Origin: Lysobacter antibioticus
Lineage (GTDB): Bacteria > Pseudomonadota > Gammaproteobacteria > Xanthomonadales > Xanthomonadaceae
Length of the DNA stretch: 36,479 nucleotides
Assembly: GCF_001442535.1 (NCBI RefSeq)
Contig: NZ_CP013141.1
Span: 5,142,340-5,178,818 of the forward strand
Reading direction: 5' to 3'
In this document: piece by piece, positions 25,635-34,656 of the stretch
How positions within the stretch are numbered: the stretch's first letter is position 1
Layout of the letters: the number at the start of each line of letters is the position of its first letter
Notes under the pieces: generated by a model
Told to the model about the DNA's origin: nothing
The model's database searches: none
Seen by the model: only the letters and a program-made list of their open reading frames with translations
Translations under genes and position numbers: made by a program

Positions 25635-26512
25635 GCGCCGTCGCCCCCGCCTCCCCGGCCGGCGGCATCGCCGGGCCGCAGCGCTTCAGCGCGACCATGG
25701 TGCTGTCGCTGCTGGTGCACGGCATCGTCGTGCTCGGCGTCGGCTACACCCTGGAGCAGGCCGCGCCGGTGGTGCCGACCCTCGACGTGATCCTGACCCA
25801 GACCCAGACCGCGCTGACGCCCAAGCAGGCCGACTTCCTCGCCCAGGCCAACAACCAGGGCGGCGGCGAGCACGACAAGAGCACGCGCCCGCGCGACAAC
25901 CAATCCGGCCCGGCCCCGCAGGCCGAGGCCGGCGTCGCCCAGATGGCGCTGCGCGCGCAGTCGCCGACCGCCCAGCCCGAGCCGGTCGCGCGCGTGGTCA
26001 GCAGCACCCGCGGCGAAACCGTGACCGCGCGCGACCGCAGCACCCAGACCCCGACCGAGCGCCCGTTGCCGACCGGCCCGCGCAAGATCGAACACGACAT
26101 CGAGATGGCGCGCCTGGCCGCCGAGATTCACATGCGCTCGGAGCGCTACGCCAAGCGCCCGACCCGCAAATTCGTCTCGGCCAGCACCACCGAGTACGCC
26201 TGGGCCGGCTATCTGCGCGAATGGGTCGACCGCGTCGAACGCGTCGGCAACCTCAACTACCCCGACGAAGCGCGCCGTCGCCGGCTCGCCGGGCAGGTGG
26301 TGATCAGCGTGGCCGTGCGCCGCAACGGCAACGTCGAACGCGCCGACATCATCCGCAGCAGCGGCATCGCCCTGCTCGACGCCTCCGCCCTGCGCATCGC
26401 CAAGTTGGCCGAGCCCTACCCGCCGCTGCCGCGCACCGAGGAAAACCCGGACATCCTCCACGTCACCCGCACCTGGAACTTCCTGCCGGGCGGGTCGCTG
26501 GTGGACGAGTAA
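25631..26512 (+). CDS. TonB-family energy transducer
   Basis: The 293-residue protein has an N-terminal membrane anchor (about 21-40) and a long periplasmic linker of about residues 60-190 (Gln, Ala, Arg and Pro rich, without the usual Lys-Pro/Glu-Pro repeats). The C-terminal TonB domain has GNLNYPDEARRRRLAGQVVISVAVRRNGNVERADIIRSSGIALLDASALRI. By position next to gshB and pilG it matches P. aeruginosa tonB3 (PA0406), which is needed for twitching motility and pilus assembly. A role in type IV pili is therefore more likely here than iron uptake (inference from synteny). It is translationally coupled to gshB and converges on the next gene with only 4 bp between. Confidence 0.92.
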   Translation: MSAVAPASPAGGIAGPQRFSATMVLSLLVHGIVVLGVGYTLEQAAPVVPTLDVILTQTQTALTPKQADFLAQANNQGGGEHDKSTRPRDNQSGPAPQAEAGVAQMALRAQSPTAQPEPVARVVSSTRGETVTARDRSTQTPTERPLPTGPRKIEHDIEMARLAAEIHMRSERYAKRPTRKFVSASTTEYAWAGYLREWVDRVERVGNLNYPDEARRRRLAGQVVISVAVRRNGNVERADIIRSSGIALLDASALRIAKLAEPYPPLPRTEENPDILHVTRTWNFLPGGSLVDE

Positions 26513-26516
26513 CGGC

Positions 26517-27008
26517 TCAAGCGTCGGGACTGGTTTCAGTCTCGGCTTCGACCTCAAGCAGGATTTCCTCGAAGCGCATCGAGCGGCAGACGATCGAGAT
26601 CTCCAGGCCGTCGTCGAACTCGAACACGTGCTCGAACTCGCCCTGTGCGCCCAGGCGGAACTCGTGCACAAGCAGATCCTGCTGGCCCGAGCCCCGTCTG
26701 GCTTGCTGACAGTACGAATAGCTCAGGACATCGCCGTAATACACATGGAAGACCCGGTCGTGATACGGACCGAGCAGTTCCATGTGCAGGTTCTGGCGCA
26801 CCGGATGCTCGGCGATTTCGGACATGGTCAGCGTCAGGCGGCGCAGCCACGCGTCATGCAACGAACCCTTTGAACGGAGGTCGTAGCGCCCGACATCCGC
26901 AACGAAGGCGTACAGCGCCTCGTCGATCGCTCCTTTCAAACCGGCGATGTAGTCGAAGTAACGATCGAAACAGGTGCCAAGTTCGCTTTCATAGATGTAT
27001 CGAAACAT
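26517..27008 (-). CDS. Small cytosolic protein, possibly of an immunity type
   Basis: This 163-residue protein has no signal peptide or membrane segment. It opens with MFRYIYESELGTCFDRYFDYIAGLKG, contains SLHDAWLRRLTLT and LLGPYHDRVFHVYYGDV, and ends with an acidic stretch (EEILLEVEAETE). Proteins of this shape occur widely in bacteria and recall the immunity-like families of polymorphic toxin systems. That is my impression from the pattern, without a database match. The ATG at 27008 lies 8 bp after the stop of the exported gene upstream, whose last codons supply AAGGA. The preceding in-frame extension to 27092 has no homologous features. Confidence 0.72.
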   Translation of the reverse strand: MFRYIYESELGTCFDRYFDYIAGLKGAIDEALYAFVADVGRYDLRSKGSLHDAWLRRLTLTMSEIAEHPVRQNLHMELLGPYHDRVFHVYYGDVLSYSYCQQARRGSGQQDLLVHEFRLGAQGEFEHVFEFDDGLEISIVCRSMRFEEILLEVEAETETSPDA

Positions 27009-27016
27009 GGCCGCGT

Positions 27017-28138
27017 TCAGTCCTTCAGCGCCGCACCCGCATGCGCTTCGACCAGCTTCCACGGAATCACCGGCCACTGCGGGTATTCGCAAGCGCGCGC
27101 GACGCGGGCGAAGATCGGGCCGACGTACAGGCCTTCCGGGCGCAGGTGCCAGGAAGGAATGTTCCAGTCCGAAAGCTCGCGGTAGTCGCAGCCTTCATCG
27201 CCCTTGGGCGCCGCCATCTCGGCGGGATACAGCTTGCCCAGGGTCGCGACCAGCCACGGCGCCAGGGTGTCGTCGCGGTAGCCGCTCCAGCGCCGGTACT
27301 CGGCGCGGTCGTCGTCGCTCGGCCGCGGCGGCCGGCCCTTGCCGAGCCACAGCACGTCTTCGAATTCGAGCTCGCGGCCGCTGCGCACGTCGAGATTCAA
27401 CGGCGAATCGCCGAAGTCCGGATGCGCGCCGCCGCAGTCGTAGGAGGTGAACAGGCTGACGCTGAGCACGCGTTCGCCCATGTAACGCGGCGTCACCGTC
27501 TGTTCGTACTCGCCCGTCTCGAAGGACTTGCACTGGAAGTAGGAGGCGACCGACTTCCACTGCCGCTTGCGCAGGATGTCGTTGATGCGCGCCAGGGTGG
27601 CCGCGTCGTAGCCGGATTCCACTTGGAACAGTTCGATGCCGCTGCGCGGCTCGACCCACCATTGCAGGCGATGGCCGGCGAAGGTTTCGCTCTTACCGCT
27701 CTTGAGTTCGAGCGCGGCGACGCGCAAGGCTTCGTAGCCGTCGTCGACGCCGCGCCGGTAGCGCGCGCCATCGGCGCCGGTGCGCAAGGCCGCGATGTCG
27801 ACCTTGTGCAACTGGATCGGCAGTTTCTTGCCCTTGCCGCCCTGCCATTGGCCGAGCAGTTCCTTGCCCTTGGGCCACAGCTCCCAGCGCTCGCTGACTT
27901 CGCCATCGCGGCTTTCGACCCGCAGATGCAGATGCGCGTCGTCGTCGCGCCGCCCTTGCAGGCGTTGGTCGAGCAGATGCTTGCGATAGAAATACTGACC
28001 GTCGATGTCGGTGTCGCCGTCCAGGCTGACCACGACCGGCAGCGCGCCGATCGTGCCCTGCCAGAGTTCGGCGGCGGCCGCAGGAAACGACAGCAACGCG
28101 AAGGCGGCGCCGCACAGCAGGGATCGATGCAGAGTCAT
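27017..28138 (-). CDS. Exported DUF3298-like protein
   Basis: The protein has 373 residues with a signal peptide (MTLHRSLLCGAAFALLSFPAAAA). The middle and C-terminal parts contain LSVSLFTSYDCGGAHPDFGDSPLNLDVRSGRELEFEDVLWLG. This resembles the 'GGAHP....N.dl.tG..l.l.Dl' pattern of DUF3298/RsiV-like domains. The function is unknown. AAGGA lies 6 bases before the ATG. It follows tsaB by 42 bp and precedes the small acidic protein gene by 8 bp, so the three may be one transcript. Confidence 0.78.
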   Translation of the reverse strand: MTLHRSLLCGAAFALLSFPAAAAELWQGTIGALPVVVSLDGDTDIDGQYFYRKHLLDQRLQGRRDDDAHLHLRVESRDGEVSERWELWPKGKELLGQWQGGKGKKLPIQLHKVDIAALRTGADGARYRRGVDDGYEALRVAALELKSGKSETFAGHRLQWWVEPRSGIELFQVESGYDAATLARINDILRKRQWKSVASYFQCKSFETGEYEQTVTPRYMGERVLSVSLFTSYDCGGAHPDFGDSPLNLDVRSGRELEFEDVLWLGKGRPPRPSDDDRAEYRRWSGYRDDTLAPWLVATLGKLYPAEMAAPKGDEGCDYRELSDWNIPSWHLRPEGLYVGPIFARVARACEYPQWPVIPWKLVEAHAGAALKD

Positions 28139-28180
28139 TCGTCTTCCTTGAGCGGCAGCGCGAACGCTGCGCGATATGAA

Positions 28181-28912
28181 TCAGGGCGCGGCCTTGCGCT
28201 CGCTGCGCAGGGCGACCTGCTCGGCGATGGTCAGGGCGACGTTGTTGCGCAGATAGGCGGGCTCGACGAGTTCGGGCGCGACCGCCTCACCGCGCGCATA
28301 CGCCTGCGCAGCCAAGCGCGCGAGACCGGCCGCGTGCGGCAAGGCTTCGGCATCGATGCCGGCGAAGCGCGCACCGAGCCGCTGTTGCAGCGCGCCGTGG
28401 GCCGCGGCGAAGCCGGTGCCGACGCCGAGCCAGCCGGCGGCATCGCCGGGCACCGCGGCCGAATCGGGCGCGACCACGACTTCCTCGTCGAGCGCGTGCG
28501 CATCGCCGCCATGCAATTCGAAGGCGCCGGTGTAGACCTCGCCCATGCGCGCATCGATCGCGGCGTACACGCGCAGTGCGTCGTCGGCGGCCGCCGCGAG
28601 CGAATGCGCGCGCAGGGCCAGCACGGCCAGGGTCGACACCGGCACGATCGGCCGGTCCAGGGCCAGGGCGATGCCCTGCGCGATCGCGATCGCCAGGCGC
28701 ACGCCGGTGAAGGCGCCGGGGCCACGACTGATCGCGATCGCATCGAGTTCGTTACGGCGCACGCCGGCTTCGGCCAACAACTGTTCGGCCCAGGGCAAGG
28801 ACAGTTCGGCGTGGCGCCGCGGCGCCAACTCGAAGCGCTCGCGCACTTCGCCGTCCAGCCACACGGCGACGGAACAGGCTTCGGTGGCGGTTTCGAACGC
28901 TAGCAGTTTCAT
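28181..28912 (-). CDS. tsaB: tRNA threonylcarbamoyladenosine biosynthesis protein TsaB
   Basis: TsaB is the partner of TsaD in making the t6A modification at position 37 of ANN-decoding tRNAs. The 243-residue protein has the ASKHA-type N-terminus (MKLLAFETATEACSVAV), HAELSLPWAEQLLAEAG and ISRGPGAFTGVRLAIAIAQGIAL (62-84). The C-terminal PAYLRNNVA segment is also present. The start is the ATG at 28912; an upstream in-frame ATG at 28987 would add a non-conserved tail. It is co-directional with the exported gene downstream. Confidence 0.95.
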   Translation of the reverse strand: MKLLAFETATEACSVAVWLDGEVRERFELAPRRHAELSLPWAEQLLAEAGVRRNELDAIAISRGPGAFTGVRLAIAIAQGIALALDRPIVPVSTLAVLALRAHSLAAAADDALRVYAAIDARMGEVYTGAFELHGGDAHALDEEVVVAPDSAAVPGDAAGWLGVGTGFAAAHGALQQRLGARFAGIDAEALPHAAGLARLAAQAYARGEAVAPELVEPAYLRNNVALTIAEQVALRSERKAAP

Positions 28913-29012
28913 GGGGCTCGGCGGGGTCGGACGGGCGTTTCGCGCCGCGATTGTCGCATGCGGGCGCTCCTGGAGCCCCCGCCGCACTTTGCCCGGCGCT
29001 GCTCACCGGGTC

Positions 29013-29035
29013 GCGCCGCCGAGGTTCGGCGGCGC
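29013..29035 (-). terminator. 10-bp perfect hairpin after the VOC gene
   Basis: The arms GCGCCGCCGA (29013-29022) and TCGGCGGCGC (29026-29035) flank a 3-base loop. It begins 5 bases after the VOC stop (29041). There is no T-run, so it may be a weak terminator or an mRNA 3'-end protector separating the mrcB-to-VOC genes from tsaB. Confidence 0.5.
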
Positions 29036-29040
29036 CCCCC

Positions 29041-29472
29041 TCATTCGCCGTCGGCGACCGCCGGATCGTTCGGGTTCGGCTGCCACAGCTCGATCAGGCC
29101 GCCTTCGGGGTCGAGCACGTAGCCGAACTTGCCCTGCTCGCTGTCCTCAAAGCGATCGAGCACCCGGCAACCCTCCTCGCGCAGCGCGACCAGCATCGCG
29201 TCGAGGTCGTCGACGCGGAAATTCACCATGTAGGGCTTGCTGCTGGGCTGGAAGTACTCGGTGTCGGCCTTGAACGGCGACCACACCGTATAGCCGGTCT
29301 CGCCGGTCGGCTGGCCGCCGGCATCGAGCCGGCCCCAGGGGAACAGGGCGCCGCCCCAGTCCTCCACGCCGACGCCCAGGTGCCTGGCGTACCAGGCCGC
29401 CAGCGCGGCCGGGTCGTCCGCCTTGAAGAACACGCCACCCAGGCCGTGCACACGCGGTTTGCGCTCCGTCAT
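29041..29472 (-). CDS. VOC (glyoxalase/bleomycin resistance) family protein
   Basis: The protein has 143 residues, with the typical two-module VOC fold: VHGLGGVFFKADDPAALAAWYARHLG in the first half, and SKPYMVNFRVDDLDAMLVALREEGCRVLDRFEDSEQGKFGYVLDPEGGLIELWQP in the second. The metal-site His/Glu of the second half is seen as E in LIELW, as in many lactoylglutathione lyase relatives. The substrate is unknown. The ATG at 29472 has AGGAGG upstream and comes 20 bp after the helicase stop. Confidence 0.9.
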   Translation of the reverse strand: MTERKPRVHGLGGVFFKADDPAALAAWYARHLGVGVEDWGGALFPWGRLDAGGQPTGETGYTVWSPFKADTEYFQPSSKPYMVNFRVDDLDAMLVALREEGCRVLDRFEDSEQGKFGYVLDPEGGLIELWQPNPNDPAVADGE

Positions 29473-29492
29473 GCTCCTACCCTCCTCGCGGA

Positions 29493-31601
29493 TCAGCGGT
29501 AGTGGTCCTCGTCGACCGACAAGGACGATTCTAGACGCAAGGGCTCGCCGGCGAAGAAGCTGGCCACGTCCTCGACCCGGCGCGTGCGCGGCAGCGGCGG
29601 CAGCGAATCGAGGAAGGTCTTGCCATAGCTCTTGGAAATCAGGCGCGGGTCGCACAGCACCAGCACGCCGCGATCGGTCTCGCTGCGAATCAATCGGCCG
29701 GCGCCCTGCTTCAACGCGATCACCGCCTGCGGCAGTTGTTCGTCGCGGAACGGGTTACCGCCGCCGCGGCGGATCGCGTCCAGGCGCGCTTCGAACACCG
29801 GGTCGTCGGGCGCGGCGAACGGCAGTTTGTCGATCACCACCACGCTGAGCGCCTCGCCGGCCACGTCGACGCCTTCGCGGAAGCTCGCCGCGCCGAGCAG
29901 CACGCCGTTGCCGGAAGCGCGGAAGCGCTCCAGCAGCACGTGGCGCGGCGCTTCGCCCTGGACGAACAAGGGCCAGGGGCCGTCGCGCAGCAGTTCGGCG
30001 GCTTCGCGCAAGGCGCGGTGCGAGGCGAACAGGACGAAGGCGCGGCCGCCCGAGGCTTCGAGCACTGGCCGCAGTTTGTCGACCATGCTCTCGTTGTAAT
30101 GCCGCACCACCGGGTCGGGCAGCCCGGTCGGCAGATAACACAGCGCTTGCTCGGCCCAGTCGAACGGGCTCGGCGCGAGCAAAGTCTTGGGTTCGACCAG
30201 GCCGAGCTTGGTCGCGTAGTGCTGGAACTGACCGCCGATCGCCAGGGTCGCCGAGGTGAACACCCACGACGCACGCGAACGTTCGCGATGCTCGGCCAGC
30301 GGGCCGGCGACGTCGAGCGGGGTGCGGCTGAGGCGGAAACCACGCGCGGTCAGTTCGTACCACAGCACGCTGCTGTCGGGGCCGGCGGGCGTTTGTTCTT
30401 CCTCGTCGTCGGCGGCATCGGTATCGACCGCCTCGACCGCGACCTCCGCCAGCGGCCGGCGCGGCGGCTCGAAATCGTCGTCTTCCTCGACCACGGGCTC
30501 GGGCGGGCGCGCGACGGTCGGGCCGCGCCAGCGTCGCAGCTTGGTCTCGAAGTCCTTGGCCCGTGCATGGCAGCTCTCGAAGCCCGGCGCGGCGGCGCGC
30601 AGCGGCTCCAAGGTGTTGCGCATGTTGCGCAGAGCCGCGGCCAGCGTATCGAACGCCGCTTCCACCTCGGGCAATTCGGCGGCGCGGCGGCGGGTCGCGC
30701 GCACCGGCAGCTCGTCCATGGCCGCGCGCACGGTGCGCACCGCCTGTTCGAGTTCGCGCGCCGGCCCCTGCACGCTGGCGAGCGCGCCGGTGACCTGCTT
30801 GCATTCGGCCAGGGCGTCGCGCGCCAGCTCGACCAGCGGGCGCGCGCTGATCGCCTCGCCGAAGAACTGCGAGGCGAGATCGGGCAGCTGATGCGCCTCA
30901 TCGACGACGAAGGCCTGCGCGCCGGGCAGGATTTCGCCGAAGCCTTCCTGCTTCAGCGCCAGATCGGCGAGCAACAGATGATGGTTGACCACCACTAGGT
31001 CGGCGGCCTGGGCACGCTGGCGCGCCTGGATCACGAAGCAGTCGCCGAACATCGGGCAGTCGCTGCCGAGGCAGTTCTCCGCGGTCGAGGTGACCATCGG
31101 CAACAGCGGCGAGTCTTCCGGCAAGGCGTCCAGCTCGGCCAGATCGCCCATGCGCGTGCGCCCGGCCCAGCTGACGATGCGCTGGAACTGTGCGGCGTAT
31201 TCGCGGCTGGTGAAACGGGGCTCGCCCTTGGCCTGCTCGGTGCGGTATTTGCACAGATAGTTGGCGCGGCCTTTCAGCAATGCCGTCTTCAGGCCGACGC
31301 CGAGGGCGTCGCGCACCCGCGGCAGGTCGCGGTGATAGAGCTGGTCCTGCAGCGCGCGCGTGCCGGTCGAGACGATGGTCTTGAGCCCGGACAGCAACGC
31401 CGGGACCAGATAGGCAAAGGTTTTGCCGGTGCCGGTGCCGGCCTCGGCGAGCAGGGCGGTACGCGACTCGAAGGCATCGGCGATCGCCGCCGACAGATCT
31501 TGTTGCGCCGAGCGCGGCGCGAACGCGGCGATGTTGCGCGCGAGGTCGCCGCCCTCGCTCAGCGCGGCACGACTGGCGACGCCAAGGCGGCTGGGTTCCA
31601 T
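29493..31601 (-). CDS. DinG/YoaA-family ATP-dependent DNA helicase
   Basis: This is a 702-residue 5'-3' superfamily 2 helicase (XPD-like). It has Walker A (AEAGTGTGKTFAY, 52-64), the Fe-S cysteines C117, C177, C182 and C188 (NYLCKY; ENCLGSDCPMFGDCF), DEAH (234-237) and the C-terminal motif VI (QGAGRLIRSETDRGVLVLCDPR). It is closer to E. coli YoaA than to DinG by the N-terminal and cysteine layout. A Glu/Asp-rich insertion (about 370-415) is absent from the core family. The start ATG at 31601 has a weak ribosome-binding site and lies 7 bp after the lipoprotein stop. Confidence 0.95.
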   Translation of the reverse strand: MEPSRLGVASRAALSEGGDLARNIAAFAPRSAQQDLSAAIADAFESRTALLAEAGTGTGKTFAYLVPALLSGLKTIVSTGTRALQDQLYHRDLPRVRDALGVGLKTALLKGRANYLCKYRTEQAKGEPRFTSREYAAQFQRIVSWAGRTRMGDLAELDALPEDSPLLPMVTSTAENCLGSDCPMFGDCFVIQARQRAQAADLVVVNHHLLLADLALKQEGFGEILPGAQAFVVDEAHQLPDLASQFFGEAISARPLVELARDALAECKQVTGALASVQGPARELEQAVRTVRAAMDELPVRATRRRAAELPEVEAAFDTLAAALRNMRNTLEPLRAAAPGFESCHARAKDFETKLRRWRGPTVARPPEPVVEEDDDFEPPRRPLAEVAVEAVDTDAADDEEEQTPAGPDSSVLWYELTARGFRLSRTPLDVAGPLAEHRERSRASWVFTSATLAIGGQFQHYATKLGLVEPKTLLAPSPFDWAEQALCYLPTGLPDPVVRHYNESMVDKLRPVLEASGGRAFVLFASHRALREAAELLRDGPWPLFVQGEAPRHVLLERFRASGNGVLLGAASFREGVDVAGEALSVVVIDKLPFAAPDDPVFEARLDAIRRGGGNPFRDEQLPQAVIALKQGAGRLIRSETDRGVLVLCDPRLISKSYGKTFLDSLPPLPRTRRVEDVASFFAGEPLRLESSLSVDEDHYR

Positions 31602-31608
31602 ATCCGAT

Positions 31609-32241
31609 TCAATACCGCGCTGGCGCTGCGACCGTGCAGACGTCGATTTTAGCCTGTGCCTGCTTCTTCGCCTCGGTGAGCTGGCTGCGCTGCGGCACCA
31701 GGGCGTCGTAGTGTTCCTGCTTCTGCGCCAGCTTCATCGCCGCGCCGACACCGTCGAGCTTGGCCTGCCGCACCTGGGCGATGGTCGCCCAGTGACGGCG
31801 GCACAGCGGGCCGACCTGGGAGCCGGAATCGAAGGCCTTCTGTGCATAACGCTCGGCATCGTCGAGACGGTGCTGCAACAACGCCGCTTCGGCGCGTTCC
31901 TGCAGCAGGGCCGGGTCGGCGGCGTTGATCTGCAGCGCCTGATCGAGCGCAGCGGCAGCTTCGACGTACTTGCGCGCGCGTTCCAATTGCGTGGCTTGTT
32001 GACGCAGGTCCTCGACCTGCGGATCGCGGATCGGCTGCACGTCGAGTTCGCGCGCGGCGCCGCCGGCGGCGGCGCGCACCGCTGCAACCGCGGCTTCGCC
32101 GTTGAAATTCGCTTCGGCCAACACGGTGGGCTGCGGCGGCGCGACCGCGCAGGCACTCGCCAGGCAGGTCAGGACGACCAGGACGACGCCTTTGCGCCGG
32201 GCACCTCGGGGGAAGGCGCCGGTGAAATCACTGCACTTCAT
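31609..32241 (-). CDS. TPR-containing lipoprotein
   Basis: This 210-residue protein has a lipobox (LASAC, lipid Cys31) after a basic N-terminus, followed by a short Pro-rich part. It then has a helical region with at least one tetratricopeptide-type repeat (ARKYVEAAAALDQALQINAADPALLQERAEAALLQHRLDDAERYAQKAFD). The C-terminal helix is Lys/Gln-rich. A role as an envelope scaffold near the penicillin-binding protein is possible, but the protein is not identified. GGAG lies 9 bases before the ATG, overlapping the mrcB stop region; only 3 bp separate the two genes. Confidence 0.85.
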   Translation of the reverse strand: MKCSDFTGAFPRGARRKGVVLVVLTCLASACAVAPPQPTVLAEANFNGEAAVAAVRAAAGGAARELDVQPIRDPQVEDLRQQATQLERARKYVEAAAALDQALQINAADPALLQERAEAALLQHRLDDAERYAQKAFDSGSQVGPLCRRHWATIAQVRQAKLDGVGAAMKLAQKQEHYDALVPQRSQLTEAKKQAQAKIDVCTVAAPARY

Positions 32242-32244
32242 GAC

Positions 32245-34656
32245 TTACTGCTCCGGGGGCGGGGAATCGGGAGACGGCGCCGGTTCGCGCGCAGGTTCTT
32301 CCTTGTCCTTGCCGATGCCGAACCACTCGCGCCAACCGCCGCCGGAGGCTTCGCCTTCAGCCTGCGGCGCCGGGCACGGCGCGTATTCCGGCGCGAAGCC
32401 GGCCACGAACGGGAAGCGGCGCGCGCCGACGCAACTCGCGTCGGTGGTGTGGGTGCCGATCACCGCCTGCCAATCCAGGCCCTTGTCGGTGACCTTGAGC
32501 GGCGCGGTCGGCAGGCGCGAGAAGATCGCCGACCACACCCGCATCGCACCGGTCGCCCCGTACAGGCCGGTGGTCTGGTTCTGGTCGTTGCCGACCCAGA
32601 TCACCGCCAGGTGATCGCCGGTCCAGCCGGCGAACCAGCTGTCGCGGCCGTCGTTGCTGGTGCCTGTCTTGCCCGCGGGCGAGAGGCGGCCGAGGCCGTC
32701 GCCGATCAACTGCCGGCCGGTGCCGTTGCTGACCGCCTGTTGCAGGGCGATGGTGATCAGGCGCGCGGCGATCGCGTCGCCTTCCTGCGCCGGGGCCGGT
32801 TCCTTGTCGTAACGCTTGACCGTCTTGCCGTCGCTGCCGAGCACGCCGCGTACCGCATGCAGGGGCTGGATTTCGCCGCCCGAGGCGAGGAACTGGTACA
32901 GCTGCGCCATCGCGTACGGGCTCTGGTCGACCGCACCGAGGATCAACGAGGGGTTGTTCGGCGCTTCGATGCCGGCCAGGGTCTTGATCAGGTCGGCGAC
33001 GCGTTCCGGCGCGACCTTCATGCCGATGCGCACCGTGGCCTGGTTATAGGACATGGCCAGCGCATCGATCATGCGCACCAGGCCATGGCTGCGGCCGTCG
33101 GAATTACCGGGGTTCCAGTTGCGGCCGCGGCCGAGCTTGACCGTGACCGGCGAGTCGTCGACCCATGAGGCCAGGTTGAACTCGTTCGGCTGCGCCAACG
33201 CCAGCAGGTACACGAACGGTTTCAACAGCGAGCCGACCGGGCGCTGCGCTTCGACCGCGCGATTGAAACCGTGCTCGGAGAACTCGCGGCTGCCGACCAC
33301 GGCCACGACTTCGCCGTTGTGCACATCGGTGACGACCAAGCCGGCCTGCAACGGCGGGCGGCGCTTGCTGTCCAGGCTCTTGAGGGTGCGCGCGACCGCG
33401 CCTTCGGCCTGCGCCTGCGCCGACGGCGACATGCCGCTCATCACGCTCAGGCCGGCGCCGGCGAGCGCATCGGCCGGGTAGTCGCGCGCGAGTTGGCGGC
33501 GGACCAGGTCGACATACGCCGGGAAACGATTGGCGGCGACGCTGCCGGGGTTGGAGGTGATGCCGAGCGGCGTCTTCAGTGCGCGCTGGAATTCCTTGTC
33601 GTCGATCAGCTGGGTCTCGTGCATCTCGCCGAGGACGAAATTGCGGCGCTCCAGCGCGCGCTCGGGATTGCGCCGCGGGTCGTAGTAGGACGGGCCGCGC
33701 ACGATGCCGATCAGCAACGCGATCTGTTCGGTGTTGAGGTCGCGCAGGTCGCGGCCGAACCAGAACTCGGAGGCCGCGGCGACGCCGTGGATGGCCTGCG
33801 AGCCGCGCTGGCCGAGATAGACCTGGTTGAAATACGCCTCGAGGATGGTGCGCTTGTCGTAACGCGCCTCCATCAACAGGGCGTAGATGATTTCCTTGCC
33901 CTTGCGGGTCAGGGTCTGTTCCTGGCCGATGCCGAGCAGGCCGCTGCGCGCGAGCTGCTGGGTCAGGGTGCTGGCGCCCTGTTTGGCGCGGCCGGCGGCG
34001 ACGTTCTTGAACGCCGCACGCGCCATGCCGCTGAGGTCGATGCCCATGTGATGGGCGAAGTCGCGGTCCTCGACGGCCTGCAGGCCGGTGACCAGCAACT
34101 CGGGCACTTCCTCGATCCGCACCAGGCGGCGTTCTTCCTGCTTTTGCCCGTACAGCGTGGCGATGCGCGCCGGGTCCAGGCGCGCGGTCTTCAGCGACTT
34201 GCGCGAGGTCAGGTCGCGCAGGCTGGCGACTCGGCCGCCGGACACCACGACTTCGATGCGCCGCGCCGGCACGGCGCCGTCGACATCGTTGAAACCGCGG
34301 CTGGCGACAGTGAAGCGGCCGCCCTGGCGGGCATAGGTACCGGGGCGCTCGCCGCTGTCCTCGCGGTAGGAGGCGGCGTCGAGTTCGGTCTTCAGCGTGC
34401 CCGGGTCCAGGGCCAGGCCCGGCGCCAGTTCGAGCGGACGCGCATAGACCCGGGTCGGAATCTGCCAACGCAACTGACCGAAGCGCTGGCCGACCTCGTG
34501 ATTGAGATAGAGCGTGTACGGAATCAGGAAACCGAGCCCCAGGCCAATCGCGGCCAGGGCCCAGGTCACCAGTCGGCGGCGCCAGGTCGGCGCATGGCCG
34601 TCGCCGTCATTACCGTCGTTGTCGAGCTCGTCTTCGTCGTAATCGATTCGGGCCAC
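32245..34656 (-). CDS. mrcB: Penicillin-binding protein 1B (bifunctional)
   Basis: This class A PBP both extends glycan strands and cross-links them. The 803-residue protein has a cytosolic acidic tail, a membrane helix (about 27-50) and an N-terminal UB2H domain (about 60-160), where LpoB binds in E. coli. The GT51 transglycosylase follows, with the catalytic E196 (AVEDRDFAHHMG) and GASTLTQQLAR. In the transpeptidase the active-site S476xxK479 (PVGSLLKPF), S536-Y-N538 and K663-TG are all intact. The C-terminus is Pro/Glu-rich. It starts with GTG, with no other start before the transmembrane segment. The ribosome-binding site is weak, so the start is the least certain part. Confidence 0.96.
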   Translation of the reverse strand: MARIDYDEDELDNDGNDGDGHAPTWRRRLVTWALAAIGLGLGFLIPYTLYLNHEVGQRFGQLRWQIPTRVYARPLELAPGLALDPGTLKTELDAASYREDSGERPGTYARQGGRFTVASRGFNDVDGAVPARRIEVVVSGGRVASLRDLTSRKSLKTARLDPARIATLYGQKQEERRLVRIEEVPELLVTGLQAVEDRDFAHHMGIDLSGMARAAFKNVAAGRAKQGASTLTQQLARSGLLGIGQEQTLTRKGKEIIYALLMEARYDKRTILEAYFNQVYLGQRGSQAIHGVAAASEFWFGRDLRDLNTEQIALLIGIVRGPSYYDPRRNPERALERRNFVLGEMHETQLIDDKEFQRALKTPLGITSNPGSVAANRFPAYVDLVRRQLARDYPADALAGAGLSVMSGMSPSAQAQAEGAVARTLKSLDSKRRPPLQAGLVVTDVHNGEVVAVVGSREFSEHGFNRAVEAQRPVGSLLKPFVYLLALAQPNEFNLASWVDDSPVTVKLGRGRNWNPGNSDGRSHGLVRMIDALAMSYNQATVRIGMKVAPERVADLIKTLAGIEAPNNPSLILGAVDQSPYAMAQLYQFLASGGEIQPLHAVRGVLGSDGKTVKRYDKEPAPAQEGDAIAARLITIALQQAVSNGTGRQLIGDGLGRLSPAGKTGTSNDGRDSWFAGWTGDHLAVIWVGNDQNQTTGLYGATGAMRVWSAIFSRLPTAPLKVTDKGLDWQAVIGTHTTDASCVGARRFPFVAGFAPEYAPCPAPQAEGEASGGGWREWFGIGKDKEEPAREPAPSPDSPPPEQ

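Noticed and set aside
26645..28903. Long plus-strand frame opposite the small acidic protein, DUF3298-like and tsaB genes
   Set aside because: The minus-strand genes have clear signal peptide or family motifs; this one has none.
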